A stretch of DNA of 64,000 nt from Geomicrobium sp. JCM 19038 (GTDB lineage: Bacteria > Bacillota > Bacilli > Bacillales > Marinococcaceae), in the NCBI RefSeq assembly GCF_000698125.1, contig NZ_BAXA01000005.1, positions 1-64,000 of the forward strand, given 5' to 3'. The position numbers and the translations under genes are program-made. A model generated the notes under the pieces. The model had not been told where the DNA came from and made no database searches. It worked only from the letters and a program-made list of their open reading frames with translations. This document shows positions 29,144 through 37,402 of the stretch, piece after piece (positions within the stretch are counted from its first letter, which is position 1; the number at the start of each line of letters is the position of its first letter).

Positions 29144-29530
29144 ATGTATTCTACAACAATTACACCAAGAGTCTCAGAAACGGATGGCGTTGGTCATATT
29201 AACAATACGACGATACCAGTATGGCTTGAAGCAGGACGTAAGGAGATTTTTAAGTTGTTTAATCCTGATTTGGCATTTCATGATTGGCGTTGCATCTTAC
29301 TAAAAATTGACATTCAATATGTAAGCGAAATTCACTACCATTCAGACGTTGTCGTTAACATTTGGGTCGAGAAAGTTGGGAATACGAGCTTTACTTTATA
29401 TGAAGAAATTCATCAAAACGATCATTGTTGTACAAAAGGACATGCTGTTTACGTGAATGTTGCTAGAAAAGGTGGAAAGCAAACGATTCCAAATGAGATT
29501 AAGTTGAAATTAATGGAACATAGTCGTTGA
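29144..29530 (+). CDS. Acyl-CoA thioesterase-like protein (4HBT/YbgC type)
   Basis: 128 residues from the ATG at 29144, with TGGAGGCG upstream. The hot-dog fold start (RVSETDGVGHINNTTIPVWLE) has Asp and His spaced as in 4HBT/YbgC thioesterases; D-x-x-GHINN is typical. HDWRCILLKIDIQYVSEI, HYHSDVVV and IWVEKVGNTSF match the remaining strands. It likely hydrolyses an acyl-CoA in the cytosol. A longer frame starting upstream is only the shadow of the divergent MFS gene. Confidence 0.85.
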   Translation: MYSTTITPRVSETDGVGHINNTTIPVWLEAGRKEIFKLFNPDLAFHDWRCILLKIDIQYVSEIHYHSDVVVNIWVEKVGNTSFTLYEEIHQNDHCCTKGHAVYVNVARKGGKQTIPNEIKLKLMEHSR

Positions 29531-29555
29531 TTACATACTACGAATAAAATAGTAT
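29527..29555 (+). promoter_or_regulatory. Putative sigma-A promoter for the J-domain gene
   Basis: TTGATT (29527-29532), 17-base spacer, TAGTAT (29550-29555), 40 bases before the gene. Confidence 0.5.
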
Positions 29556-29594
29556 AAGAATAGAGACAAGTAGGTAATGTAAGGAGGATTTTCG

Positions 29595-30374
29595 ATGATG
29601 GAAGTGTTTGTTTTACTGTTTATCATCGGCAGCTTTGGTTTTTGTTATTGGCTGTATTCTTCAAATCAAACGCAGTCAACATCATTTTTAACAACCTATC
29701 GTTCGTTTGTAGTTGACGGTGCTGTTCTTAATGGCAAAGGTGTCTCGTTTTATCAACTTCGTCAAGACAAACGTCAACGTTATTATTCTGTTCCTCAAGG
29801 TAAGGTTTCGATTCAGGGTAAGAATACGAAGTTAGAGCTTGATATTGGGTCTAAGCTAACGAAAACAAGCGGTGGACAGTATGAGCAATTATATATTGAA
29901 TCAATGACGGTCAATCAACGTTATTTATATTCTCATCAGCCAGGCCAATTTACACGATACATTGTGAGCGCGAGCGAGCTAGAAAGTGATGTGCAGAAAG
30001 CATTATTATTTCTTTGTAGTGTACTTATGGCGAATAATAAACTAAGGAAAACCAATCGTTTTAATGAAGTGTTTACAGATGCGTTAGAATTTAGTGAAGT
30101 AAGCCGTTCCTTTTTGCATCATCAACAGAGTGCAGAAAGTTATCTGTTTGAACGTACCAAGTTGCCGAAGAAAAGCATCGTTTCCTGTGTTAATGAACAT
30201 ATGCAAGTGCTGGAATTTCAGCAACATGAGCAAGTAAGTCTTGAAGAAGTAAAGGCCAGATATCGTTTAATGGCTAAACGATATCACCCTGACTCGCCGA
30301 CAGGTGACATCGTCAAATTCAAACGAGTCAAAGAAGCATATGAACAAATCAAAAAGAAACACGTTGCCATATGA
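29595..30374 (+). CDS. Membrane-anchored protein with C-terminal J domain
   Basis: 259 residues with AAGGAGG upstream. Residues 5-20 form one membrane anchor. Residues ~25-115 look beta-rich (VPQGKVSIQGKNTKLELDIG). Residues ~130-200 are helical. The last ~50 residues are a J domain (LEEVKARYRLMAKRYHPDSP) containing the HPD tripeptide needed to stimulate DnaK, then FKRVKEAYEQIKK. This N-anchor/C-terminal-J layout resembles DjlA-like co-chaperones, but the middle region is unrecognised. It probably recruits DnaK to the membrane. It is a single-gene unit. Confidence 0.75.
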   Translation: MMEVFVLLFIIGSFGFCYWLYSSNQTQSTSFLTTYRSFVVDGAVLNGKGVSFYQLRQDKRQRYYSVPQGKVSIQGKNTKLELDIGSKLTKTSGGQYEQLYIESMTVNQRYLYSHQPGQFTRYIVSASELESDVQKALLFLCSVLMANNKLRKTNRFNEVFTDALEFSEVSRSFLHHQQSAESYLFERTKLPKKSIVSCVNEHMQVLEFQQHEQVSLEEVKARYRLMAKRYHPDSPTGDIVKFKRVKEAYEQIKKKHVAI

Positions 30375-30449
30375 AAAGAGGCCCCCCTTTGCAAATCTAT
30401 TGCTAGGGGAACTTTCGAAAAGAAGCTTTTAAATTTTCCGAAAAAAGTA
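30375..30449. other. Short intergenic stretch with imperfect palindromes
   Basis: CCCC...GCAA/TTGC...GGGG (30386-30417) could fold into a hairpin without a clear U-tract and may end the J-domain transcript. A second palindrome TTCGAAAAGAAGCTTTT lies at 30416-30432. Confidence 0.35.
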
Positions 30450-30478
30450 TTGAAAGCGTCTACATCTCATGGTACTAT
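30450..30478 (+). promoter_or_regulatory. Promoter of the CoA-transferase leader with cre-like overlap
   Basis: TTGAAA (30450-30455), 17-base spacer and TACTAT (30473-30478). The sequence TTGAAAGCGTCTACA (30450-30464) matches the catabolite-response consensus WTGNAANCGNWNNCW with one mismatch and covers the -35. Repression by CcpA is therefore possible, in keeping with a catabolic operon. Confidence 0.6.
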
Positions 30479-30499
30479 TTCGTTATTAAGTAATGAACT

Positions 30500-30576
30500 T
30501 GATAGACGCGTTATTATAATGCTCCAAGCTTGTTCCCGCTTGCTTGGGTAACCATTATAAACCAAACGATCTATCA
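30500..30576 (+). ncRNA. Candidate riboswitch-like leader (aptamer-like nested helices)
   Basis: Three nested helices can form: P1 TGATAGA (30500-30506) / TCTATCA (30570-30576), P2 TTATAATG (30514-30521) / CATTATAA (30553-30560), P3 CCAAGC (30524-30529) / GCTTGG (30542-30547). An asymmetric internal loop lies between P1 and P2. P1 and the end of P2 use bases that also make the left arm of the downstream terminator, so the two folds exclude each other. No match to riboswitch classes I can recall (no T-box, SAM, lysine, purine, glycine, TPP or FMN core). Read by eye only. Confidence 0.5.
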
Positions 30577-30640
30577 TCAGTGTTTAAGGCTAGGAGTCCG
30601 TGCGCCTTAAAGCGATGATAATTGTTTGGTTTTTATTTTG
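30559..30640 (+). terminator. Long leader terminator (attenuator) before the CoA-transferase operon
   Basis: AAACCAAAC (30559-30567) pairs with GTTTGGTTT (30624-30632); TATCATC (30572-30578) with GATGATA (30614-30620); TTTAAGGC (30583-30590) with GCCTTAAA (30604-30611). About 27 bp in total with a 13-base loop, then TTTTTATTTTG. It ends 28 bases before the start codon, so it would block expression unless the alternative leader fold forms. Confidence 0.75.
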
Positions 30641-30668
30641 GAATTTTGTTGAAAAAGGGGAGACAAGA

Positions 30669-31363
30669 ATGACTTCTAAGAAAGAAATCTCATTAACGGA
30701 TATTTCAAAGTACATAAAAGACGGTGACCAAGTGCTCGTTGGTGGTTTTGGTCTATCTGGCTGCCCATTGACGATCGTCGACGAGATTGCAAAGACTGAC
30801 GTCAAGGAGCTAACCATTGTAAGTAATAATTTAGGTGAACCTCAAAAAGGATTAGGTAAACTTCTAGATAACGGTCAGATTAAAAAGGCCATCGGATCTT
30901 ATTTCACAACACATCGTGGGGCAGTAAATGCTTGGAATGAAGGTTGGCTTGAAATTGAATTGTTGCCTCAAGGTACGATGGCTGAAGGGATTCGTGCAGC
31001 AGGAGCAGGGATTCCTGCCTTTTATACTCCGACAGGAGCAGGAACAAAACTTTCTGATAATAAAGAAGTGCGAGAATTTGATGGCAAAGAATATGTGTTG
31101 GAAAAAAGCATCCCAGGAGATGTAGCCTTATACGAGCACATAAAGCCGATGAATATGGAAATTTAGTGTATCGCAAAACACAAGAAAACTTTAATACAGC
31201 GATGGCGATGGCAGGGAAAATTGTGATCGCAGAGGTGGATGAAATCGTTCCAATTGGCGAATTAAAACCAGAAGAAATTAAAACTCAACATTTATTTGTC
31301 GACTATCTTGTTAAGACAAACTATGAAGTTGAAGGAGGGACTTTCGTTGAACGCACAAAATAA
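30669..31363 (+). pseudogene. scoA: 3-oxoacid CoA-transferase subunit A, frameshifted
   Basis: Start at the ATG 30669 with AAAGGGGAG upstream. VLVGGFGLSGCPLTIVDEI and the GFY-type segment PAFYTPTGAGT mark the alpha subunit of SCOT/butyrate-acetoacetate CoA-transferases. At 31128-31131 (TTATAC) one A is missing. Restoring it gives VALIRAHKADEYGNLVYRKT and a continuous ~231-residue protein. The family moves CoA between a short acyl-CoA (often succinyl-CoA) and a 3-oxoacid. The 3' end overlaps scoB. The neighbours (TAXI-TRAP importer, amine dehydrogenase-like subunits) suggest activation of an imported organic acid. Confidence 0.88.
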
Positions 31364-31997
31364 TGTGAAAACGATGAGACAAGACATTGCAAAACGTGCA
31401 GCAGATGAGCTAGGGGAAGGCGAGGTCATTAACTTAGGGGTTGGAATTCCTACACTTATTCCGGAATATTTAGGAGACAAGCATGTGTTTTTGCATTCAG
31501 AGAACGGGTTGCTCGGTACAGGTCCTGCGCCAGATGATGGTGAGATTAATCCCGATTTGATTAATGCAAGTAAGCAACCCGTTACCGAATTACCAGGATC
31601 AGCAATTTTTGATAGTGCGTTATCGTTCGCCATGATTCGTGGGGGGCATGTGGACACGGCTGTAATCGGAGCGCTTCAAGTTGATCAGACAGGGGAGCTT
31701 GCGAATTGGGCAGTTCCAGGTAAGGATATTCTCGGAGTTGGTGGCGCGATGGACCTTGTTGCTGGTGTACAAAAAGTAATTTTAACGATGACACACACAT
31801 CCAAAAGTGGAGAAGTGAAAATTGTTGAGTCATTAACGTATCCGAGTAGTGGACATCGTAAAGCGGATGTATTGATTACCGAAAAAGCGGTCTTTACATT
31901 CAAAAATAATCAAATGTATTTAGTGGAAGTAGCTGATGGTGTGACAGTTGAAGACATTGAAGAAACGACAGCGGCATCATTTGTTGTCGCACTTTAA
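31347..31997 (+). CDS. scoB: 3-oxoacid CoA-transferase subunit B
   Basis: About 216 residues from a TTG at 31347, with GGAGGG eight bases upstream and inside the scoA 3' end; other in-frame ATGs upstream lack a site. The catalytic Glu that forms the CoA thioester is in HSENGLLGTGP. INLGVGIPTLIPEYL and GGHVDTAVIGALQVD are family motifs. It pairs with scoA. It is the second gene of the operon, with the TAXI receptor gene 23 bases further on. Confidence 0.92.
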   Translation: MNAQNNVKTMRQDIAKRAADELGEGEVINLGVGIPTLIPEYLGDKHVFLHSENGLLGTGPAPDDGEINPDLINASKQPVTELPGSAIFDSALSFAMIRGGHVDTAVIGALQVDQTGELANWAVPGKDILGVGGAMDLVAGVQKVILTMTHTSKSGEVKIVESLTYPSSGHRKADVLITEKAVFTFKNNQMYLVEVADGVTVEDIEETTAASFVVAL

Positions 31998-32020
31998 GAC
32001 TTAAAGTGGGAGTGGAAGAC

Positions 32021-33016
32021 ATGAGGTTTTGGAAAAGCATGATCGTATTCATGATGTTACTCGTGATTGTAAGCGGTTGCTCGCAATCAGAGTCAAGTGC
32101 AAATGAAGATACAGAAGTGGCGACAGGAGAACCTCCTGAAGATTTCACATTTGGTGCTGCAACCGTGGGTGGACTTTGGCACTCACTCGCAGCATCCATG
32201 AGCGAAGAGATGAGGAAGATCTATCCTGAGTCAACAGCTACCGTTGTAGAGGGAGGGTCAATTGCCAACTTAGTCGGCATTCATAACGACATTTTTGCAC
32301 TCGGTTTCTCAAATGGTGAGTCGATCCCTATGGCGGAGAATGCCGTTGGCGATTTTGAAGAGCCAATCACGAATATGAAAACGATTGCAACGTTCTATCC
32401 AAACGTGTTACACATCGTCGTGCCGAGCAGTTCAAACATTCATACTGTTGAAGATTTAGCAGGTCAGCGGGTGAGCCCTGGGATTCGGGGCTACAGTGGT
32501 GAAGTGATGTTCAAGGATATATTGACGGCTTATGACATGAGTTATGATGATTTAGCTCAAATTGAGTATATCGGAACGTCTGATGCAGCCGACTTAATGC
32601 GTGACGGTCACTTGGACGCTTGGGTAGGTGGATTAGGTATCCCAGCATCATTCATCCAAGAGCTTGATACAACACTCGGTGTACGTGTTATTCCATTAAC
32701 AGAAGAAGATCAAGTGAAATTGAAAGAAATCAATGAAGGGTACAACCCTTATACAATTGAAGCCGGTACCTATGGCGACCATGAGGACATCTTAACATTT
32801 GCACCTGAAACGGTACTTGTAGCCAATGAAAACATGATTTCTGAAGAAGTAGGCTATGAATTAACGAAAATGATTATTGAAAAAGCAGATACTTGGAGAG
32901 CTGTTTCTAGTACGTTATCTGATTTTGATGCTGAGTATTCTATTGAATATAGTATTGGTGAACTTCATCCAGGGGCGAAGCGATACTACGAAGAGATTGG
33001 GGTTTTAAACGATTAA
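32021..33016 (+). CDS. TAXI-family TRAP transporter solute-binding lipoprotein
   Basis: 331 residues from the ATG at 32021 (GGGAGTGGAAG upstream). Lipoprotein signal ending VSGCSQSE. FGAATVGGLWHSLAASM, EGGSIANLVGIHN and PGIRGYSGEVMFKDIL fit the TAXI receptor fold (NMT1-like). It delivers an organic acid or amino acid to the fused TRAP permease encoded next. The signal-peptide Cys would be lipidated on the outer membrane face. Ligand not predictable from sequence alone, but glutamate or aromatic acids are known for some TAXI proteins. Confidence 0.9.
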   Translation: MRFWKSMIVFMMLLVIVSGCSQSESSANEDTEVATGEPPEDFTFGAATVGGLWHSLAASMSEEMRKIYPESTATVVEGGSIANLVGIHNDIFALGFSNGESIPMAENAVGDFEEPITNMKTIATFYPNVLHIVVPSSSNIHTVEDLAGQRVSPGIRGYSGEVMFKDILTAYDMSYDDLAQIEYIGTSDAADLMRDGHLDAWVGGLGIPASFIQELDTTLGVRVIPLTEEDQVKLKEINEGYNPYTIEAGTYGDHEDILTFAPETVLVANENMISEEVGYELTKMIIEKADTWRAVSSTLSDFDAEYSIEYSIGELHPGAKRYYEEIGVLND

Positions 33017-33054
33017 TTGAAAACGCTTTACAAATGATCAGGGGGGTGTTTTAA

Positions 33055-35019
33055 ATGAGCCAAAAAGATCTAAATCTAGATGTGAAAGACATGGATGAAG
33101 CACAATCTGAAGTGCTCGGAAATAAACAGCGAACCTTAGTCGGTGTGACGGGTAAAGTCGTATCGTTCCTTGCAATTTTAATGTCATTATTCCACTTGTA
33201 TACGGCTTTCTTTGGAGTGTTTGAATCGATTGCACAACGCTCCATTCACTTAGCTTTTGCACTCGTTCTTGTGTTTGCCCTTTATCGACCGACAAAGAAT
33301 CAAGAAGGAAAACGCATTCCTTGGTATGACATCGTTGCCATCTTACTCGTTCTCGGTTCTTTTCAATATTTTGCATTAAATGCGATTGATATTTCTGCCA
33401 GGTTAACGTATGTAACACCACTCTCTAATTTGGAGATTGTGATCGGTGTGATCGCAAGCATTCTTCTAATTGAAGCAACGCGGCGTGTCGTTGGACGGGC
33501 GTTCACAATTATTGTACTCGCATTCTTAGGCTATGGGTTTTTCGGGCAGTATTTGCCTGGAGGATTAGAACATCGTGGGTTTGATTTAATGTGGATTCTC
33601 GATCATTTATTTTACTCAACGATGGGTGTGTTCAGTACTCCACTTGGGGTTTCTGCAACGTTTATCTTCTTGTTTATTCTTTTTGGTAAGTTTCTAGAAG
33701 TATCTGGTGCAGGAAACTTCTTTATTAACTTGTCTGTAGGTTTAATGGGGAAATATCGCGGTGGTCCTGCTAAGACTGCAGTTGCCGGGAGTGCCATTCT
33801 TGGAACGATCTCAGGTAGCGCGGTCGCAAATACAGCTACGACTGGACCATTTACAATACCTCTTATGAAGCGTACTGGATATAAAGGAACATTTGCAGCA
33901 GCTGTTGAAGCCGTCTCTTCGGCTGGTGGACAGATTATTCCTCCGATCATGGGTGCGGCGGCATTCATTATTGCGTCTTACTTAGGTGTTCCTTACATTG
34001 AAGTTGCAATTGCTGCCATTATCCCAGCAATTCTGTATTACGTTTGTGTGTATTTCCAAGTTGATTTACGTGCAAAAAAAGATGGCTTAGACGGTATGCC
34101 GAAAGAAATGATTCCAAAGGTTAAAACCGTACTTAAAGAAGGTGGAATGTTTTCACTCCCGCTACTTATTATTGTCATCATGCTTGTTATGGGTTACTCA
34201 CCGATGCGTGCGGCATTGTTTGCGATTGCGAGTGTAATCGTTGTCGCAGCCTTTAAAGCAGCGACACGACTCTCGTTTGGAACGATGTTCAAAGCGTTAG
34301 ATCTTGGGGCACGTGCAGCGCTTGAAACAGCGATCGCTTGTGCGTCGGCAGGTTTTATCATCGGGGTTATTAGCATGACAGGAATTGGCTTACAATTTAG
34401 TAGCATGATTCTTGCGATTTCTGGTGATAGTCTATTTATTACGTTGTTGCTTACGATGGTAGCTTCCTTATTACTCGGTCTTGGGTTACCAACGGTTGCC
34501 GCTTATATCGTTCAAGTACCACTAACGATTCCAGCACTCGTTCAGCTTGGAGTAGAACCGATGGCGGCGCACTTGTTCGTTTTCTATTTTGCAATTTTAT
34601 CGGCGATCACGCCACCCGTTGCATTGGCATCGTTTGCTGCTTCTGGAATTGCAAATACGAATCCGCTGCAAACGAGTCTCGTTGCATTAAGGCTAGGAAT
34701 TGCAGGATTTATCGTGCCATTCATGTTCGTGTACGGACCCTCACTCATTTGGATCGGTACACCTGGAGAAGTCGTCATAACATTAACGACAGCATTAGTA
34801 GGTGTGTTTGCCTTAAGTGCTGCCATTGAAGGCTGGTGGCTACGAGGCACGTACTGGTACGAGCGAATTGCTTTGTTTGTAGCAGCAATTATGCTCGTTG
34901 TACCAGACTTCCTCGTCAGCCTCGCTGGTTTTGCAATCTTCGCGATCGTATTTGTTTTACAGAAATGGGTTACGCCAAAGAAAAACCATTCAGAGCACCA
35001 ATATAACGAAGCACTATAA
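33055..35019 (+). CDS. TRAP transporter fused permease (DctQM, 4TM/12TM)
   Basis: 654 residues with CAGGGGGGTG upstream. A small N-terminal DctQ-like part (four segments, from about residue 45) is fused to a 12-segment DctM part. GGPAKTAVAGSAILGTISGS and SSAGGQIIPPIMGAAAFI are hallmark sequences of TAXI-type fused permeases. It uses the Na+ or H+ gradient to take up the ligand bound by the preceding lipoprotein. A strong terminator follows, so scoA, scoB, TAXI and TRAP form one unit. Confidence 0.93.
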   Translation: MSQKDLNLDVKDMDEAQSEVLGNKQRTLVGVTGKVVSFLAILMSLFHLYTAFFGVFESIAQRSIHLAFALVLVFALYRPTKNQEGKRIPWYDIVAILLVLGSFQYFALNAIDISARLTYVTPLSNLEIVIGVIASILLIEATRRVVGRAFTIIVLAFLGYGFFGQYLPGGLEHRGFDLMWILDHLFYSTMGVFSTPLGVSATFIFLFILFGKFLEVSGAGNFFINLSVGLMGKYRGGPAKTAVAGSAILGTISGSAVANTATTGPFTIPLMKRTGYKGTFAAAVEAVSSAGGQIIPPIMGAAAFIIASYLGVPYIEVAIAAIIPAILYYVCVYFQVDLRAKKDGLDGMPKEMIPKVKTVLKEGGMFSLPLLIIVIMLVMGYSPMRAALFAIASVIVVAAFKAATRLSFGTMFKALDLGARAALETAIACASAGFIIGVISMTGIGLQFSSMILAISGDSLFITLLLTMVASLLLGLGLPTVAAYIVQVPLTIPALVQLGVEPMAAHLFVFYFAILSAITPPVALASFAASGIANTNPLQTSLVALRLGIAGFIVPFMFVYGPSLIWIGTPGEVVITLTTALVGVFALSAAIEGWWLRGTYWYERIALFVAAIMLVVPDFLVSLAGFAIFAIVFVLQKWVTPKKNHSEHQYNEAL

Positions 35020-35042
35020 CAATTAAAGTCCTAATCTCCTAA

Positions 35043-35080
35043 AAAAGTGTCGCTCTTTTACAAAAGAGCGACACTTTTAT
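35043..35080 (+). terminator. Intrinsic terminator after the TRAP operon
   Basis: A perfect 17-bp stem (35043-35059 with 35062-35078) whose core is GTGTCGCTC/GAGCGACAC, ending in TTTTAT. Confidence 0.92.
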
Positions 35081-35156
35081 TATATAATAAGAACATTCAA
35101 TAAGTTGTAAGGCAAGTAGACAAGCCTAGCGAACAGGCTAACGAAAGAAGGGATTT

Positions 35157-35474
35157 TTGTTGGATACGATTTTAGTTACGGGTTATGCAAAGGCCCCTCA
35201 AGGAACATCAATGTATGAAGTGTATAAGCATTTTGGTATTGTACTAGAAATTGATCGTAAGTCTTATGAAATTATCGATGTTGAGCTCACGCTCGTGACA
35301 TCATTGGCTCAAAGCTATTTCAAACGACTAATCATCGGATACAACCTAAATGAAGGCATCGACCCTCTAATGAAGAAGATTAATGAAAACTACTATGCAC
35401 CATCCGTTAATTCCGTTAATGTTGCATTGCGAACGGCCTTTCAGCGATTTAAGGAGCAGGTGCAAGCATCATAA
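35157..35474 (+). CDS. DUF3870 domain protein
   Basis: 105 residues from a TTG start (35157 or 35160), after AGAAGGGA. The opening ILVTGYAKAPQGTSMYEVYK and the later QSYFKRLIIGYNLNEGIDPL match DUF3870, a small family of unknown function often found by catabolic and transporter genes. It sits between the TAXI-TRAP operon and the HcnABC-like dehydrogenase genes, so a role in the same pathway is likely but unproven. It has its own terminator. Confidence 0.8.
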   Translation: MLDTILVTGYAKAPQGTSMYEVYKHFGIVLEIDRKSYEIIDVELTLVTSLAQSYFKRLIIGYNLNEGIDPLMKKINENYYAPSVNSVNVALRTAFQRFKEQVQAS

Positions 35475-35527
35475 GAGTGTATTGCTGTTCAAAATGAGTC
35501 GAACTATAATGACTAAATAACAACATG

Positions 35528-35553
35528 CTCAGCCTATAGTGGTTGAGTTTTTT
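35528..35553 (+). terminator. Terminator after the DUF3870 gene
   Basis: CTCAGCC (35528-35534) pairs with GGTTGAG (35541-35547) including one G-U pair, followed by six T. Confidence 0.75.
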
Positions 35554-35612
35554 CATAAGTAGTTGTAGAGCAATCCAAACCTTTTAATCATGATAAAAAA
35601 TGAGGGATTTTT

Positions 35613-35894
35613 GTGGCAGATTGTGTTATATGTCGTTGTGAAGAAGTGGTGCTTTCAGATATTGTTCAGGCATTGGAGGATGGTTATTCGACACATCGAG
35701 AAATTAAGTTAAAAACACGTGCAGGAATGGGAATTTGTCAAGGTAGGACGTGTCGGCCGTTGCTTGATCAAATCATTACATCTATTAGCAATGAAGCAAT
35801 GCCAAAACGTGTGGGACTTGTCCAAAATGTGCCAATTCGTCCAATTACATTAGGTGACTTGGCAAAAGGAAAGGTAGGAGATCATGAGAGTTGA
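35613..35894 (+). CDS. BFD-like [2Fe-2S] protein, small dehydrogenase subunit
   Basis: 93 residues from a GTG after GAGGGA. Four cysteines are arranged as CxC (CRCEEV) and CxxxxC (GICQGRTC), the BFD-like ferredoxin pattern. In HcnB-like proteins this domain is fused to the FAD subunit; here it is separate. It overlaps the next gene by 11 bases. It probably passes electrons between the FAD subunits of the dehydrogenase encoded by this cluster. Confidence 0.85.
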   Translation: MADCVICRCEEVVLSDIVQALEDGYSTHREIKLKTRAGMGICQGRTCRPLLDQIITSISNEAMPKRVGLVQNVPIRPITLGDLAKGKVGDHES

Positions 35895-36174
35895 ACAACA
35901 TCCGATTCTCGGTCCGCTAAACACGGAAGTGGTTCGTTTCCAGTTTAACGGCAAGGACTATGAAGGAAGAAATGGAGAGTCTATTGCGTCAGCACTTCTA
36001 GCAAACGGTGTTCGAACATTGCGCTATTCGGAAGAAAAGAACGAGCCGCGAGGCATTTATTGCGGTATTGGTCATTGTTACGAGTGCCGGGTAACAGTAG
36101 GGTCAAAGCGAAGTATACGGGCATGTATGACTGAAATTCAAGAAGGTATGAAGATTGAATCACAAGGTGGGTAA
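35884..36174 (+). CDS. [2Fe-2S] ferredoxin-like subunit (HcnA-like)
   Basis: 96 residues. The Fer2_4 pattern is clear: GIYCGIGHCYECRVTV followed by RACMT, giving four Cys ligands for a plant-type [2Fe-2S] centre. It corresponds to the HcnA subunit or the N-terminal part of the alpha subunit of sarcosine oxidase-like enzymes. The start overlaps the BFD gene, and the next gene begins 4 bases after its stop. Forms the electron path of the complex. Confidence 0.88.
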   Translation: MRVEQHPILGPLNTEVVRFQFNGKDYEGRNGESIASALLANGVRTLRYSEEKNEPRGIYCGIGHCYECRVTVGSKRSIRACMTEIQEGMKIESQGG

Positions 36175-36178
36175 ACAC

Positions 36179-37402
36179 ATGCACATTGATGTTGCGATTA
36201 TCGGCTCTGGTCCAGCAGGACTCTGTGCTGCGATTACGTTAGCAAAAAAGCAAAGATCAGTCGTCGTACTTGATGAACAAAGAAAAGCGGGCGGGAAATT
36301 AATTGGTCAACTTCATGAGGACCCTAAAGAAGGCTGGTGGATTGGGAGACAGATTGCAGAACAAATGCAAAGAGAAGCTGAACAGGCAGGTGTCACGTTT
36401 TTGCTGCAAAGAGAAGTGTGGGCGATTGAACCAGGTTGGACAATTAAAACATCTGGTCATCAAGATATCACAGCATCATACGTTATTCTAGCAACGGGTG
36501 CGCAAGAAAAACCGACCCCTGTTCCAGGTTGGACGTTACCAGGAACGATGGCAATTGGTGCCGCTCAAGTATTAAACAATTATGAGCGTGTCCGGCCGGG
36601 GAAGCGGATAGCAATTATGGGTGTCGATCCTTTGGCGTTTACTGTAGCACAAGAACTAAAACTAGCAGGTGCTGAAGTTGTTGGGATTTTTTTACCTCCA
36701 GAAGGACTGTTCGCAACAGAGAAAGCAAAACCACAGTCTACAATTGGCTATTTATCTACGATGGCGCATCTTGCGCCTAACCCTTGGCTTCGCCTTGCAG
36801 GTTCAATGGCCAAGCACCAGCTAATCCAAAAGATGGGTTCACGTTTTTACCCTAAAGCAGGTATGAAAGTATTTGGCGTACCGCTTCGATTAAGACAGGC
36901 GCTAATCGCCATTGAGGGAGCAAATCAAGTAGAAGCAATTCAAACGGTTAAGCTACATCGTGATGGAAAAATAATTAAGGGTAGCGAAGAGTCCATTTTA
37001 GTGGATGCAGTATGCATCTCAGGAGGACTTCTTCCTCTCGTTGAATTAGCTTCTTCATGTAAAACGGTCAATATTGATGAATTAGGAGGCTATGTCCCAC
37101 TACATAGTGAAGAGATGGAAACTTCAAAGGAAAAATTGTATGTTTGTGGCAACATCACAGGAATTGAAGGTGCAAAGATTGCCATGGAACAAGGAAAGCT
37201 AGCAGCTATGTCTATTGAGCACAAAATGACAGGTAGCGAACAGGCAATGTGTGATGTCAAAATGCAAATTGATGAAGTTGAACGGGTGAGGAAACACGCT
37301 GCAATAACGTTTATGCCTAATTTATTGGATGGACGTAAAAAAATGAAGCAATTGTGGGACAAATTCCAGCAAGAAAGCAGGGATACGTATGAAGTCCGCT
37401 GA
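36179..37402 (+). CDS. FAD/NAD(P)-binding subunit (HcnB-like)
   Basis: 407 residues from the ATG at 36179, with AAGGTGGG upstream (an upstream in-frame ATG overlaps the previous gene without a site). DVAIIGSGPAGLCAAITLA is the FAD fold, LATGAQEKPTPVPGWTLPG the ATG motif, and RIAIMGVDPLAFTVAQEL the second nucleotide fold. It matches the HcnB/OoxA/SoxA group, in which the flavin passes electrons from the DAO-like subunit to Fe-S centres. No C-terminal BFD domain is present, because that is encoded separately at 35613. It overlaps the next gene by 14 bases. Confidence 0.88.
   Translation: MHIDVAIIGSGPAGLCAAITLAKKQRSVVVLDEQRKAGGKLIGQLHEDPKEGWWIGRQIAEQMQREAEQAGVTFLLQREVWAIEPGWTIKTSGHQDITASYVILATGAQEKPTPVPGWTLPGTMAIGAAQVLNNYERVRPGKRIAIMGVDPLAFTVAQELKLAGAEVVGIFLPPEGLFATEKAKPQSTIGYLSTMAHLAPNPWLRLAGSMAKHQLIQKMGSRFYPKAGMKVFGVPLRLRQALIAIEGANQVEAIQTVKLHRDGKIIKGSEESILVDAVCISGGLLPLVELASSCKTVNIDELGGYVPLHSEEMETSKEKLYVCGNITGIEGAKIAMEQGKLAAMSIEHKMTGSEQAMCDVKMQIDEVERVRKHAAITFMPNLLDGRKKMKQLWDKFQQESRDTYEVR

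Noticed and set aside
30583-30611. GGCTAGGAGTCCG in the leader hairpin, reminiscent of guanidine-I (ykkC) CTAGGGTTCCG
   Set aside because: It lies in the terminator loop, the second conserved ykkC segment is missing, and the downstream genes do not fit.
33017-33032. TTGAAAACGCTTTACA, a cre-like sequence before the TRAP permease gene
   Set aside because: One base too long for the cre consensus and placed inside an operon without a promoter.
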